A DNA stretch of 64,000 nt from Bacteroidales bacterium. Its GTDB lineage: Bacteria > Bacteroidota > Bacteroidia > Bacteroidales > WCHB1-69. Below the pieces are notes generated by a model. It was not told the origin of the DNA. It did no database searches and saw only the letters and a list, made by a program, of their open reading frames with translations. The position numbers and the translations under genes are program-made. The first letter of the stretch is position 1, and each line of letters opens with the position of its first letter. The stretch lies in NCBI GenBank assembly GCA_017633255.1, contig JAGBPS010000034.1, positions 25,378-89,377 on the forward strand, given 5' to 3'. Shown piece by piece: positions 19,001 through 27,063 of this stretch.

Positions 19001-22000
19001 ATCCGTCAAGGTGGCGGCATTGCTGTAATTGATGGTCAGATGCAAAGTAACGGTACTGTCGCAGCCTTTGCTGGTGTTGAAATGCTGAACATAGTCACCG
19101 CTGGTGGTATAAGTTTCATTATTCCATTGATAGCTGTCACAGGCGATATCTGAGAACTGGGTTTCTACAGAGTTGTTGATGGTCAGATGCAGTGTGACCA
19201 TGCTGTCGCAGCCGTTCACTGTGTTGAAATGCTGTACGTAGTCACCGCTGGCGTTATAAGTTGTGTTGTTCCAGGTGTATTCGTCACAATCGGTAGCTTC
19301 AAATGAGGTTTGAACCGATTTGTTGACCGTCAGATTCACTGTAACCACGCTGTCACAGCCGATGGATGAGGTAAAATGACGGATGATGTTCTCGCTTTCG
19401 GTGAAGGTTTCGTTATTCCAACTGTAGGAGTCGCAAACGGTGGTGTCAAAGGTGTAGCTTCTGATTTCTTTGACATAGAGTTTCAAAGTGACCAAACTAT
19501 CGCAGTTAGTGGAGGAAACTGTGTTGAGGACTCTGTCGAAAGAACCTGCCTGGTTGAAGGTCTCGTTCAAACCGTGCTGAGTGTAAGTTTGACCTTGGCA
19601 AAGTGTGTCGTACAGGGTCTGGGCTTCATAAACAGGATAGATGGTCAAAGCCAATTCGCTCTTGCCGCTTTCGCAGCTAATGCCAGCGTAATCCATGGCG
19701 TGGCTGATGAAGTAGCTACGAGAACTGTTCACCATCGGTGTGGTATTGTTGTTGATGTCCAAAACGGTGGTGCTTTCCGCATTGTCGTACCATTTGTAGT
19801 AGCCACTGGCGGGGGCGTTGATGCTGAACTGCTGAGGTCCGCAGTTGCTCATGGCGCTCAAAACAGGTGCTGCAGGAATAGCGAAGGCCTCGGCCTTGAC
19901 TTCTTTTCTGCTGCTCTTACATCCGGTGTTCTCGTTGTAGCTTTCCACAAAGAAGGAGGTGCTGCCAATGTTGACACTGACATTGGGAGTATAGGTCAGA
20001 GCTGTGGCACTGATATTGGTGGTGTTCAGTGTCAGATACCAGCGGCAAGTAGTGGCGTTTTCATCAATAGTGGCTGTGAATTCCACACTGCCATCACCGC
20101 ATCTCACTTGGTCAGCTACTGCGGGCACGTCAGGAATGGTATTGATAGTGGCGGTAATGGCTTGTCTACCACTTTCGCAAGGATGTCCGTTATAGTCATT
20201 ATAGGAAGATACATAGTAAGTGGTAGTGGTGCTCAAGTTGCTAATGGTATATTGTGTGCCGGTGGCAAGGACATCGGTAGCGTCTTCGGAAGCGTACCAA
20301 CGGCATGTGTTTCCGTTCTGGCCGGCATGAGCGGTAAGGCTTACGTTTCCTTCACCGCAACGGGCCGCGTCAGTCAGGTTGATGGCGGGAGAGGGTTGAG
20401 TGTTCACGGTCACTGTCAATGTGATGGTGCTGTCGCAACCAGCTGCATTGTCAGTATGAATGGTGAAGGTGCCGGCTCCGTTAACTGTAAACAAGTTGTT
20501 GTAATTATAGGGTATTTCATTGCTGCAGAGGTAGATGTGGTCAGAACCTGTTGTGCTCTTCTTGACGGTCAGGTGTACATACACGGTGCTGTCGCAGTGA
20601 TGAATTGTAGTGAATGATTGCTGATAATAACCGCTGTTCTCGTAGGTTTGGCCATTCCATACGAAGGCATCGCAAACGGTGGTGTCAATATTTGTCACTT
20701 TGCTTTGGTTGATGGTGAGTTGCAGGGTGACCACACTGTCGCATCCATGGATAGTCTGCAATGTTCTTTCATAGTTGTTGCTTTCGGTGAAGAGCTCGTT
20801 GTTCCATCTGAAGGAGTCGCAAGCGGTTACCGGGTAATTTACTGCGTAGGTGGGATAAACGGTGGCCACCACAGCAGTTCTGGGACCTTCGCAATAGGTC
20901 TGATTGTTACGTTGGCTTACATAGAAGCTTGTGTTGCCCACGTTCAGATCAGAAGGACTGTAGCTATCGCCACTGCTGATGGAGGTGGTAGCGTCTTCGG
21001 AAGCATACCAGTAGCAAGTGTTGCCGCTTTCTGCCACTGCGCTCAAAACAGCTGTTTCGTTCTGGCAAAGGGTGACAGGGCTGGCTTCGGGAGCTTCAGG
21101 ATTCTGGTTCACCACGACGGTGAAGCTTACTTCTTCGCTTTCGCAGTGCGTATCGGCATTGTAAGCCTTCACAGTATAATTGGTGTTGGTATAAAGGATA
21201 GGAGTGGTGAAGCTGGGTCCTTCGCTGCTGAGCTGTCCGTCGGACCAAACAAAGTTAGTGGCGGCGGCATCAGAGCTGGCGCTTACGGTCAGTGTTTGTC
21301 CGGCGCAGATGGCTTCATTTCCGTTGACGGTCGGGTTGGCAGGGATGTTGTTGATGGTGACAGTCACCTCCTTGCGTCCGCTTTCGCAGTCATAGTTGGC
21401 CACAGCAGCGGATACATAATAATGTGTGGTGCTGCTTAATTCATTCGTAGTGAATGTAGTGCCTACATGAGCAGCTTCTCCGCCTTGGGCCACGGTGTAC
21501 CACTTGTAGGTGGTGTTGTTTTGCGGGTTGATGATGCTCAAGGTGAAAGCCGCGGGACCGCAGTGGGCGGTGTCGGCAACGTCCGGGGTGGAGGGAGCGT
21601 CAATCATGGTGGCGGTGGCCATCGTTCTTTCAGCGCTGCTGCACTGGGTCAGGGTGTCGTATGCGGAAGCGTAGAAGTTGTTTTCTCCAACCACTAAGTT
21701 GGCAGGATGGAATTCGCTTCCTTCATATAGTATATTGTTGTCTTGTGCTGATGCGTACCAACGGACAATGCTGTGCTCAGCGGCAGTGGCTGTCAAAGTT
21801 ACTTCTGTGCCTAAACACTGGCTGTCGTTGCCGGTTTGAGGAGCAGTGGGCAGACTGTTCACCACTACGGAAACGGTAATGTTATCGCTGGCGCAACGGG
21901 TGTTGGCATTGTATGATTGTACCAGATAATCTGTGCTCTGGCTGATGTTACCTGTGCTGAAGCTGTTGTTGGTAGTGGTATCATTGCCGTTGATCCAGCG

Positions 22001-25000
22001 GCAGACAGTAGCATTGGTGCCAGGAACACCGGTCATTTGGATAGCGCCACTACCGCAAATCGGGTTGTTGCCGTTCACTGTCGGTACATCGGGTATCGGA
22101 TTGATGGTGGCGATGACAGAACGAGAATTGCTGCTTTCGCAACCTGTTTCGCTATTGTAGGATTTACAAGTAAAGGTCGTGGTTTCTTCCAAATTGGCAA
22201 TTTCGAAAGAAGTGCCTTCGTAAACAAGTTCGCTTTCGGCATTGTACCAGCGACAGGTGTTGGCAGTGTTGGGAGTTGCTGTCAAGGTGATGGCGCCTGC
22301 ACCGCAACGGGCAACGTTAGCGGTAGATGGGAAGCCTGGAACAGAGGCTATGATAACCTGAACTGTGGTGTTGGCACTGTTACAGCTGGTAATCGGGTCG
22401 ATAGAACGAACGTAAAAAATGGTATTGCCGGACAGATTGCCAGTAGTCAGTGTTTTGCTATCGGCACTAACGCCATTGGTAATTTCAGCACTGTTGGCGT
22501 TAAACCACTGGCAAGTGCATTTCTCTGCGGGAACGGCAGTCAGGGTAGCCACACCGGGACCGCAAAGGGTGGCGTCTTCAGCGACAGGAACGGCAGGAAT
22601 GCTGTTGATGGTGGCTACCACTTCCTGACGTGCACCGAAACACTGGGTGTTGCTGTTATAGGAGGCCACATAATAAGAGGTCGTAGTGTTGATAGAAGGG
22701 GTGGTGAAGTTGTTTTCTGTGCTGAGGGCTTCACCGCCTTCAGCAGCGGCATACCAGCGAACTTGGTTGCCGTTTTCTCCGGCAGTGGCGGACAAGTTGA
22801 CCTCGCCTGCACCACAACGTGCACCTGCTGTTACAGCGGGCAATGCCGGAATGCTGTGAATGGTGGCGGTTACAGAGGCAGAAGCTCCTGTACAACCGTC
22901 AGCGGTGGCTGTGACGTAGTAGCTGGTGGTGCTGGCTAAATTCTGAATGGTGTATTCAGTGCCAATGTTTACTTGCTCGTCATTGACATTGTACCAAGTA
23001 TAGGTAACGTCATTAAGGACGTTAAGGACGTTAAGGGTTACATCGCCAGTGCCGCAGTGGCTGTCTCCTGCCAAGGAGGGGGCGTCCGGAATAGCTTTGA
23101 TGTGGGCTGTGGCAGCCGTACGGTTGCTTTCGCAGTTGCCCATGGAAACAGAAACGTAATAAGTTACATCTTGTTGCAGATTATTGATTTCGTAGCTGTT
23201 ACCGGTATGGAAGACAACGCCGCCTTCTGCTGCATTGTACCACTTGTAGGTGTATGCGTTGTTGGGATTCGAAACATTGATGGTGATGTTGCCACTCCCG
23301 CAACGTGACACGTTGGGAACAATGGGTGCTGAAGGATTACCGCTGATGGTAGCTGTCACTTCGGTGCGCTGTGCACTGGTACAACCTTCTGTTGAAATGG
23401 ACTCCACATAATAGTTGCTGGGGCTATTGCTGATGGTTACATTGAAGCTTTCGCCAGTATGTAAAGCCTCGCCGCCAGCGGCTGCATTATACCATTTGTA
23501 ATTGTATCCGGAAACTGGATTGCTAACACTCAATATGGTTGCACCTGCCTCGCACAGTTCCACATCCTGAGCCTCTGGAGAGGCGGGTACGGAATTGATG
23601 GTTGCCGTTACAGTGGCTGAAGCTCCGGTACAGCCATCGGTGGTGGCCGTAACAGAGTAGGTGCTGGTGCTGGCCAGATTCTGGGCAGTATAGCTGCTGC
23701 CAGTGCCTACTTGTGTGTTATTGGCATCGTACCAAGTATAGGTGGTGCTGGTCAATGGGTTGCTGACGGTCAGGGTTACATCGCCACTGCCACAACGACT
23801 GTTGTCCACCAATGTTGGAGCATCTGGAACGCTTTTTACGTTCACCGTAACCTCTGTTCTGTCGCTCTCACAACCTGTGGCAGTGTTGACTGTACTCACA
23901 AAGCGTGAGGTGTTTTGTGTCAGGTTGTTCACAGTCAGTGAGGTGGCAGTGCCTATAACCGTTGAAGAATTACTGGTTTCGTACCAATTGCATTGCAGGT
24001 TGTTCCCTGAAGGCAAAGTGGCGGTGAAAATTCCATCTTCCCCGGGGCAAACAGCGGCGGTGTTGCCAGCGGTTGGTGCTGTGGGGATATCGTTGATGGT
24101 GGCGGTGACCAATTGACGGGCACTGCTACATCCAGTGCTTTCATTATAGGAAGCCACATAATAGTTGGTGGTGCTTGCAATGGACGGGGTGGTGAAGCTG
24201 TTACCACTGCCCAAAGCGTTGCCACCTGTTTCAGCGGCAAACCATTGGCAGATAGTACCAGTGGCAGGGCTTGCGCTTAAGCTTACAGTGCCTGTTCCGC
24301 AATGACTGCCTCCCTCAAGGTTGTTAGGTACAGCGGGTATGCTGTTCACAGTGACCGTGACGGCAGTTCTGTTGATGCTGTAGCAGCCCGTCGAGCTATT
24401 GTATGTTTCAGCGTAGCGGGTGGTGGTTTGGGTGAGGTTGTTCACTTCCAAGGAAGTGCCCGTGCCTATTACTTCTGAAGAGTTGTTGGTGGCATACCAA
24501 CGGCAAACAAGGTTGTCGCCAGCAGGCAGTGTGGCAGTGAAAATGCCAGTGCCACCAGAGCACACAGGAGTAGTGTTGCCAGCTATGGGAGCATTAGGAT
24601 TGGCCGCTACGATGGCGGTGGCGGGAGTTCTGCCACTCTCGCAACCTATGCTGTTCAAGGCACTGACATAGTAGGTGGCTGTTCCGAGAAGATTGTATAC
24701 TGTAAAGGAACTTCCTTCAGTATAACTTGACCCACTTTCTGTGGTGTACCAGCGGTAATTTGTGGCACCTTCTGAATAAGCGCTCATGGTCACATTCTGT
24801 GCTGCAGGGGCGCATACTGGAGTAGAGGTGATTGAAGGAGCAGCTGGAGCGGAAACAATGGTATAATAAATAGTGTAATCTTTGTATACGGTGTTTTCTT
24901 GACCCCAGTGCTTTACTCTGATAGTGGTGTAGGGTTCTGCCACAGTGGGATTATGCATGATTTGTGTGGAAGCGTGTGCTGATTGACAAGTGCCGGCTAC

Positions 25001-25939
25001 GTTCGGAACAACTCCCTCGCAAATAGGTGTAGGGTAGTTATAGCTGGTTACATCCGCATTAAAACCTGCAAGTAAGTCGCCATTAACTGTTAATGTGGCT
25101 AAACGTGTGTTGTAAATGAGCACAACATCGTCAAACCATAATTTGTCTCCGCCGGTTCCCGTACCTGCCGATGCATTTGTGGAAAAAGTTGCTAAAATAT
25201 AAGAGGGTGTTGTGTTATTGCTTGCGTACGTGTTATAGTCGAACGCGATTTTTTGCTGTGTCCATGTGTTTTGAGATCTGAAATTTAGTTCTGCTTTTGC
25301 TACAACCTTTTGTTCATTTACTGTCCCAGTCGTTTTTACTACTCCACCATTGCTGTTTCCAGGAGCTGGATCCTGATAAATAGCTCTAATTGAAGAGTTG
25401 TTTCCTTCGGGTCTACTGCTGGTGGCAATTGTATTGTTGTGAAGAACAATATTGATTCTGGCATTGTGACTACTATTGGAAATACTGGTTTTTGTCCATA
25501 CATAGACAGAATCTGGATATGCTGTTAAAACTTGTTGGTAATCAGTGTTTGTGCTAGTGTATGTACAATTCTCAGGATCGCTTGCGCTCATAGAACCTGC
25601 ATTAAATCTACCATTAGAGAGACCTCCATTCGCATGTACGGTTGTGATTAATAAGTTGATATCTACACATTGTAATTGAACACAATATGATCCCGTTCCC
25701 CCTGGATTACCAGAAGATTGTGAGACAAAATTTTTAGCAGCTGTACTTTGATAAGTTCCTGTGCCACTATTCAGAGAATTCCAGCCATTGGGAGCTACAC
25801 GTGCATTATTCCCGGACCCCGATTCAGTACGCCAACTTTCAAAATTGTTGTTTTGCATTTGTTGTCCCACACCTAACTGTGCCCAACCCAGGGTACAGTA
25901 TGCGGTGAAGGCGATTAGTAATAGTAAAACTTTCTTCAT
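13073..25939 (-). CDS. Giant (4288 aa) T9SS-secreted repeat protein with Ig-like and 'GCDS' repeats
   Basis: One unbroken frame of 4288 residues. The signal peptide is MKKVLLLLIAFTAYCTLGWAQ. Residues ~22-360 form a PCMD/jelly-roll-like N-terminal domain (NNNFESWRTESG ... DKLWFDDVVLIYN). From ~363 to 1695 there are 16 Ig-like units of ~80 residues (pattern P.AP...CG.G...LTA...CRWY...Y.V...GCES.R..VTATIN.I). Three short units of ~50 residues come next, then three more Ig-like units (~1851-2102). From ~2102 to 4205 there are 39 short units of 49-58 residues (pattern ICQNELPYTWRDTVF ... NGCDSIVTLTLTVNP). Almost every short unit has two cysteines, one near its start and one in GCDS, suggesting one disulfide per unit. 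The last ~80 residues are a type A T9SS sorting domain (ITLFPNPTDNVFTV ... GIYFVRMMTPDNIVTKKLIVR). It is most likely a long surface fibre or adhesin. The function is inferred from architecture only; no catalytic domain was seen. It is transcribed alone, with its own promoter box and terminator. Confidence 0.92.
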   Translation of the reverse strand: MKKVLLLLIAFTAYCTLGWAQLGVGQQMQNNNFESWRTESGSGNNARVAPNGWNSLNSGTGTYQSTAAKNFVSQSSGNPGGTGSYCVQLQCVDINLLITTVHANGGLSNGRFNAGSMSASDPENCTYTSTNTDYQQVLTAYPDSVYVWTKTSISNSSHNARINIVLHNNTIATSSRPEGNNSSIRAIYQDPAPGNSNGGVVKTTGTVNEQKVVAKAELNFRSQNTWTQQKIAFDYNTYASNNTTPSYILATFSTNASAGTGTGGDKLWFDDVVLIYNTRLATLTVNGDLLAGFNADVTSYNYPTPICEGVVPNVAGTCQSAHASTQIMHNPTVAEPYTTIRVKHWGQENTVYKDYTIYYTIVSAPAAPSITSTPVCAPAAQNVTMSAYSEGATNYRWYTTESGSSYTEGSSFTVYNLLGTATYYVSALNSIGCESGRTPATAIVAANPNAPIAGNTTPVCSGGTGIFTATLPAGDNLVCRWYATNNSSEVIGTGTSLEVNNLTQTTTRYAETYNSSTGCYSINRTAVTVTVNSIPAVPNNLEGGSHCGTGTVSLSASPATGTICQWFAAETGGNALGSGNSFTTPSIASTTNYYVASYNESTGCSSARQLVTATINDIPTAPTAGNTAAVCPGEDGIFTATLPSGNNLQCNWYETSNSSTVIGTATSLTVNNLTQNTSRFVSTVNTATGCESDRTEVTVNVKSVPDAPTLVDNSRCGSGDVTLTVSNPLTSTTYTWYDANNTQVGTGSSYTAQNLASTSTYSVTATTDGCTGASATVTATINSVPASPEAQDVELCEAGATILSVSNPVSGYNYKWYNAAAGGEALHTGESFNVTISNSPSNYYVESISTEGCTSAQRTEVTATISGNPSAPIVPNVSRCGSGNITINVSNPNNAYTYKWYNAAEGGVVFHTGNSYEINNLQQDVTYYVSVSMGNCESNRTAATAHIKAIPDAPSLAGDSHCGTGDVTLNVLNVLNDVTYTWYNVNDEQVNIGTEYTIQNLASTTSYYVTATADGCTGASASVTATIHSIPALPAVTAGARCGAGEVNLSATAGENGNQVRWYAAAEGGEALSTENNFTTPSINTTTSYYVASYNSNTQCFGARQEVVATINSIPAVPVAEDATLCGPGVATLTAVPAEKCTCQWFNANSAEITNGVSADSKTLTTGNLSGNTIFYVRSIDPITSCNSANTTVQVIIASVPGFPSTANVARCGAGAITLTATPNTANTCRWYNAESELVYEGTSFEIANLEETTTFTCKSYNSETGCESSNSRSVIATINPIPDVPTVNGNNPICGSGAIQMTGVPGTNATVCRWINGNDTTTNNSFSTGNISQSTDYLVQSYNANTRCASDNITVSVVVNSLPTAPQTGNDSQCLGTEVTLTATAAEHSIVRWYASAQDNNILYEGSEFHPANLVVGENNFYASAYDTLTQCSSAERTMATATMIDAPSTPDVADTAHCGPAAFTLSIINPQNNTTYKWYTVAQGGEAAHVGTTFTTNELSSTTHYYVSAAVANYDCESGRKEVTVTINNIPANPTVNGNEAICAGQTLTVSASSDAAATNFVWSDGQLSSEGPSFTTPILYTNTNYTVKAYNADTHCESEEVSFTVVVNQNPEAPEASPVTLCQNETAVLSAVAESGNTCYWYASEDATTSISSGDSYSPSDLNVGNTSFYVSQRNNQTYCEGPRTAVVATVYPTYAVNYPVTACDSFRWNNELFTESNNYERTLQTIHGCDSVVTLQLTINQSKVTNIDTTVCDAFVWNGQTYENSGYYQQSFTTIHHCDSTVYVHLTVKKSTTGSDHIYLCSNEIPYNYNNLFTVNGAGTFTIHTDNAAGCDSTITLTVTVNTQPSPAINLTDAARCGEGNVSLTAHAGQNGNTCRWYASEDATDVLATGTQYTISNLSTTTTYYVSSYNDYNGHPCESGRQAITATINTIPDVPAVADQVRCGDGSVEFTATIDENATTCRWYLTLNTTNISATALTYTPNVSVNIGSTSFFVESYNENTGCKSSRKEVKAEAFAIPAAPVLSAMSNCGPQQFSINAPASGYYKWYDNAESTTVLDINNNTTPMVNSSRSYFISHAMDYAGISCESGKSELALTIYPVYEAQTLYDTLCQGQTYTQHGLNETFNQAGSFDRVLNTVSSTNCDSLVTLKLYVKEIRSYTFDTTVCDSYSWNNETFTESENIIRHFTSSIGCDSVVTVNLTVNKSVQTSFEATDCDEYTWNNTTYNASGDYVQHFNTVNGCDSMVTLHLTINNSVETQFSDIACDSYQWNNETYTTSGDYVQHFNTSKGCDSTVTLHLTINYSNAATLTDVVCAGTRYNANGFDTTFNVSGSYTLVRHDLNQAGCDSTTTLTLTVNPIYNRDVTLTICETALPYTWNDITYPGGSASGDYEHTFSTHTAAGCDSIVTLHLTISHQYITPLTADICEGETYPFDGQILSQSGIYYDTLQATNLCDSIIKLTLTVHELHTTNLEADICLGETYNEYGFNETPATSGTFNYQQIVETSFGCDSTINLTLTVNPVYSVTEYDTICADELPYAWQAQQINQEGTYTANHQTINGCDSIITLYLTVNPTYNLTENEAICQNQLPYSWRDTVFAEGTISGEYVFNRSTVNGCDSIVTLTLTVNPVYDQTESETICQNDLPYTWRDTVFEVGTVSGDYVFNRSTVYGCDSIVTLTLTVNPSFTQSESAIICQNELPYIWRDTVFEEETVSGDYVFNRSTVNGCDSIVTLTLTVNPSYTQNENVIICQNELPYTWRDTVFEVGSVSGNYVFNRSSVNGCDSIVTLTLTVNPSKHTDLYAEICEGDVYEYNNRPYDVQNDYNFTFQTILGCDSTVTLHLTVNPVYNIDTNINICQGLLPYTFADTVFYGSGRKDILLHTQHGCDSIYHVNLTVTPFITSSRTVAICDNELPYSLEDSTFYQAGIYEVTVSHNDGCNEIITLTLNVNPTYNDTLEATVCDRFVWNNEIYTESGIYTQYFRTIKDCDSTVTYNLTVNYSQDTLLTPVICEGESYTENGFNRNPENAGIVYDTLHLQCVGTGCDSTVYLELTVNPSYNLTETETICQNELPYTWRDTVFAVGSSSGDYVFNRSTVNGCDSIVTLTLTVNPVYEQTEDEVICANELPFTWRDTVFAEGTISGEYVFNRSTVNGCDSIVTLTLTVNPIYNQTENEDICTNELPYTWRDTVFAEGTVSGEYVFNRSTINGCDSTVTLNLTVNPVYNQTESEVICANELPFTWRDTVFAEGTVSGEYVFNRNTVNGCDSTVTLTLTVNPIFNQSESATICQNELPYTWRDTIFAEGTVSGDYVFNKSTVNGCDSIVTLTLTVNPSYTQSENETICQVELPYTWRDTVFAEGTVSGDYVFNRSTVNGCDSTVTLHLTVNPNNEYYDNPVTFCEGGSYIWNGQTITESGLYTDTVDNDYGCYDVYKVEVTVNPVYSFTEYDTVCANELPIVWQGRTIGQGGTHTADYHTATGCDSIYTLTLTVNPIYLIPETATVCDNEEYVWEGHNVEIGILSEGTYTIWDSLQTINGCDSVYQLTLIVTPTFYAENTGITCNNEAYVWEGHNVEIGILPTGTYTIWDSLNTTTYGCDSVYKLTLTVTPTFYAESTGITCDNEAYVWEGHNVEIGTLQAGTYTIWDSLTTATYGCDSVYKLTLTVTPTFYEEEEATVCDNEEYVWEGHDVEIGILQAGTYTIWDSLTTTTYECDSVYKLTLTVTPTFYAENTGVTCDNEAYVWEGHNVEIGILQAGTYTIWDSLTTTTYGCDSVYKLTLTVTPTFYAESTGITCDNEAYVWEGHNVDIGILQAGTYTIWDSLNTTTYGCDSVYKLTLTVNPTQHSVETASACSNEAVYSWHHRDITATGIYYDTLSTALSCDSVCELHFTLLEPTAAIFADTTCANALYQGYGFEVTPTLSGDTTLVRVTENMAGCDSTITVNLYVKPLATFAFDTIVCGAFQWNNQWYMESGSYQQSFTATNGCDSIVTMNLTIDTPSTDTIEVVACESYEWDGTTYTQSGVFTKVYPQTVGCDSIAVMILTINHVTEVTLYDTTCQAHRYQEYGFDTLLIQVGTITLQRIDENQAGCDSIINLVLTVHRGYMYVDSASTCDNDDFVWHGIHCDTTGIYYKNYETVHGCDSVYILFLTVYPSYEVEVTDTAIAGTPYHNHGLNFTPQNPGILNIDVPRTTVDGCDSTIHVTLVVVEGTGIDMHYLDKHITLFPNPTDNVFTVSSTLDIIRELTIYDNNGRAVLQQNIYDYSGQVNVESLTPGIYFVRMMTPDNIVTKKLIVR
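14434..15473 (-). repeat. Six near-identical ~174-nt coding repeats (VWEGHNVEIG units)
   Basis: Six tandem units of about 58 codons, with the core VCDNEEYVWEGHNVEIG, GTYTIWDSL and GCDSVYKLTLTVTPTF. Units 2-6 differ by only a few residues each and are very similar at DNA level too, indicating recent duplication or gene conversion. They correspond to residues ~3489-3835 of the giant protein. Confidence 0.85.
15795..16790 (-). repeat. Six similar ~165-nt coding repeats (ELPYTWRDTVF units)
   Basis: Six tandem units of 55 codons with the core ICQNELPYTWRDTVFAEG, YVFNRSTVNGCDS and TLTLTVNP. A second block of four such units lies at about 17552-18220. Between the blocks are more diverged units, so the array seems to have grown by local duplication at least twice. 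Confidence 0.8.
20853..24850 (-). repeat. Coding array of 16 Ig-like repeats in the giant protein
   Basis: Sixteen consecutive units of about 80 codons, counted by eye from the conserved CG...RWY...GCES...TATIN.IP pattern. They are diverged from one another at residue level, unlike the short repeats downstream, which suggests an older expansion. Three further units (~19632-20385) lie after an interruption by three short GCDS units. Confidence 0.8.
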
Positions 25940-26011
25940 AGTAATATTGTTTTTATTGTTTTTGTCCTGTTTTTAATGTTTTTGTTTTTATAGTTCTCCA
26001 AAAAAAGTTTG

Positions 26012-26019
26012 CAAAAATA
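26012..26019 (-). promoter_or_regulatory. TAnnTTTG promoter box of the giant repeat gene
   Basis: On the minus strand it reads TATTTTTG followed by C, which matches the -7 consensus. It lies 72 nt before the start codon, giving a leader of roughly 65 nt. No clear TTTG is seen 16-21 nt upstream. Confidence 0.5.
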
Positions 26020-26103
26020 CGGCTTTTACTTCGAATAATCGTAATTTTGATTTGTTAAATCATTTAATCACTTTATTTAGAATGAATTATAAATGTTAAC
26101 AAA

Positions 26104-26117
26104 TGTTAATATTAACA
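26104..26117. promoter_or_regulatory. Perfect 14-nt palindrome, possible operator
   Basis: TGTTAATATTAACA is self-complementary over its full length. It is flanked by a related direct copy (AAATGTTAACAAATGTTAAT). The position between two divergent promoters suggests a dimeric regulator site, but AT-rich sequence can produce such palindromes by chance. Confidence 0.35.
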
Positions 26118-26203
26118 ACAAGGGGTTCAAAGTGTTGATAAAGTGGTGCGAGGATAGGGGATGGGTATTATCCCGATAATTTGCTAAATTACGAATTGAC
26201 TAA

Positions 26204-26232
26204 TTTGCCAATTGAAAAATTTTGTATTTTTG
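26204..26232 (+). promoter_or_regulatory. Bacteroidota-type promoter of the barrel-panB-rluA-mfd cluster
   Basis: TTTG at 26204-26207 and TATTTTTG at 26225-26232, with a 17-nt spacer. The start codon follows 19 nt after the second box. Confidence 0.6.
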
Positions 26233-26251
26233 CAGATTCTAATGTATTGAT

Positions 26252-27004
26252 ATGAAAAGGAAATTAATAGTCCTCTTTTTGGTAGTGGCAACGTGTTTCT
26301 CCGCGTTTGCACAGGAAAGTCAGGATACAGTCGCTCAGAAAAAAAACAAAAAACTGAAGGAAACGACGGATAAGGTGTTCAATCCGAAGGGGGAAGATAA
26401 ACCCGAGATTGTGCGTGACCGCCTGAATATTGACATCTATCATTCTTTTTGGATGGGGATGCCCGAGGGTGTGAAGCACATGAAATTTGACCCGGGTTTT
26501 TCTGTGTCCGCTCTGTGGGATTTCAAGTTGCCGAACAACAGCCCTGTTTCTTTTGGCGTGGGACTCGGCTTCTCCTATTTCTCCCAGTTTACCAATTCTT
26601 TGCTGAAAATCAGCGACGGATGGGTGATGAAGTACTATGTTCTGGATGACGGTATTAAATACAAGTTGAACAGAATCAACTATATGAATTGCAATCTGCC
26701 CATCGAATTCAGATATCGCCACAAAAAAAGCGGCTTCAAGTTCTCTGTCGGCGTGCGTGTGGGATTGATTGCCGAGGTGTCACAGAACTACAAGGGAGCG
26801 GATCCCGAAGGCGGTTCAATGGACAGATGGTACAAAAGTCGTGAGATTTATAATACCCAGAATATCAGCGTGGAAGCCTATACGCGCATCGGCTGGAAAG
26901 CGTTTGCGGTTTTCTATGGTGTGCATATCAACAAGTTGTTCGACAATGGCGAAGGTCCGGCCATCTTCCCCATGTCTCTGGGTCTTTCCATTAGCCTGTT
27001 TTAA
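26252..27004 (+). CDS. Outer-membrane beta-barrel protein
   Basis: 250 residues with signal peptide MKRKLIVLFLVVATCFSAFAQ. A charged linker follows (QKKNKKLKETTDKVFNPKGEDKPEI), then barrel-like strands: FSVSALWDFKLPNNSPVSFGVGLGFSYFS, INYMNCNLPIEFRYR, FKFSVGVRVGLIAEV, FAVFYGVHINKLF. It ends LGLSISLF with a terminal Phe, a common outer-membrane barrel signature. It resembles the porin-like outer membrane protein beta-barrel families of Bacteroidota. It lies 59 nt before panB and may share its promoter. Ligand and role are unknown. Confidence 0.7.
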   Translation: MKRKLIVLFLVVATCFSAFAQESQDTVAQKKNKKLKETTDKVFNPKGEDKPEIVRDRLNIDIYHSFWMGMPEGVKHMKFDPGFSVSALWDFKLPNNSPVSFGVGLGFSYFSQFTNSLLKISDGWVMKYYVLDDGIKYKLNRINYMNCNLPIEFRYRHKKSGFKFSVGVRVGLIAEVSQNYKGADPEGGSMDRWYKSREIYNTQNISVEAYTRIGWKAFAVFYGVHINKLFDNGEGPAIFPMSLGLSISLF

Positions 27005-27063
27005 GTTTTTTTAAGTGCATTCATTACAGTTCACGATATTGATTTAACTAATTTTAAATTGTT

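Larger units (their letters stand above)
25940..26251. other. AT-rich divergent intergenic region
   Basis: 312 nt without a gene between the giant repeat gene (minus) and a barrel gene (plus). It holds a minus-strand TATTTTTG box (26012-26019), a plus-strand TTTG/TATTTTTG promoter (26204-26232) and a perfect 14-nt palindrome TGTTAATATTAACA (26104-26117) about midway between them. The T-rich leader next to the giant gene has several TTTTTG/TTTTTA runs. Confidence 0.7.

Noticed and set aside
13073..19632. Regularly spaced direct repeats resembling a CRISPR array
   Set aside because: The repeats are in frame, 147-174 nt long, and encode protein modules; there are no short repeats with unique spacers and no cas genes.
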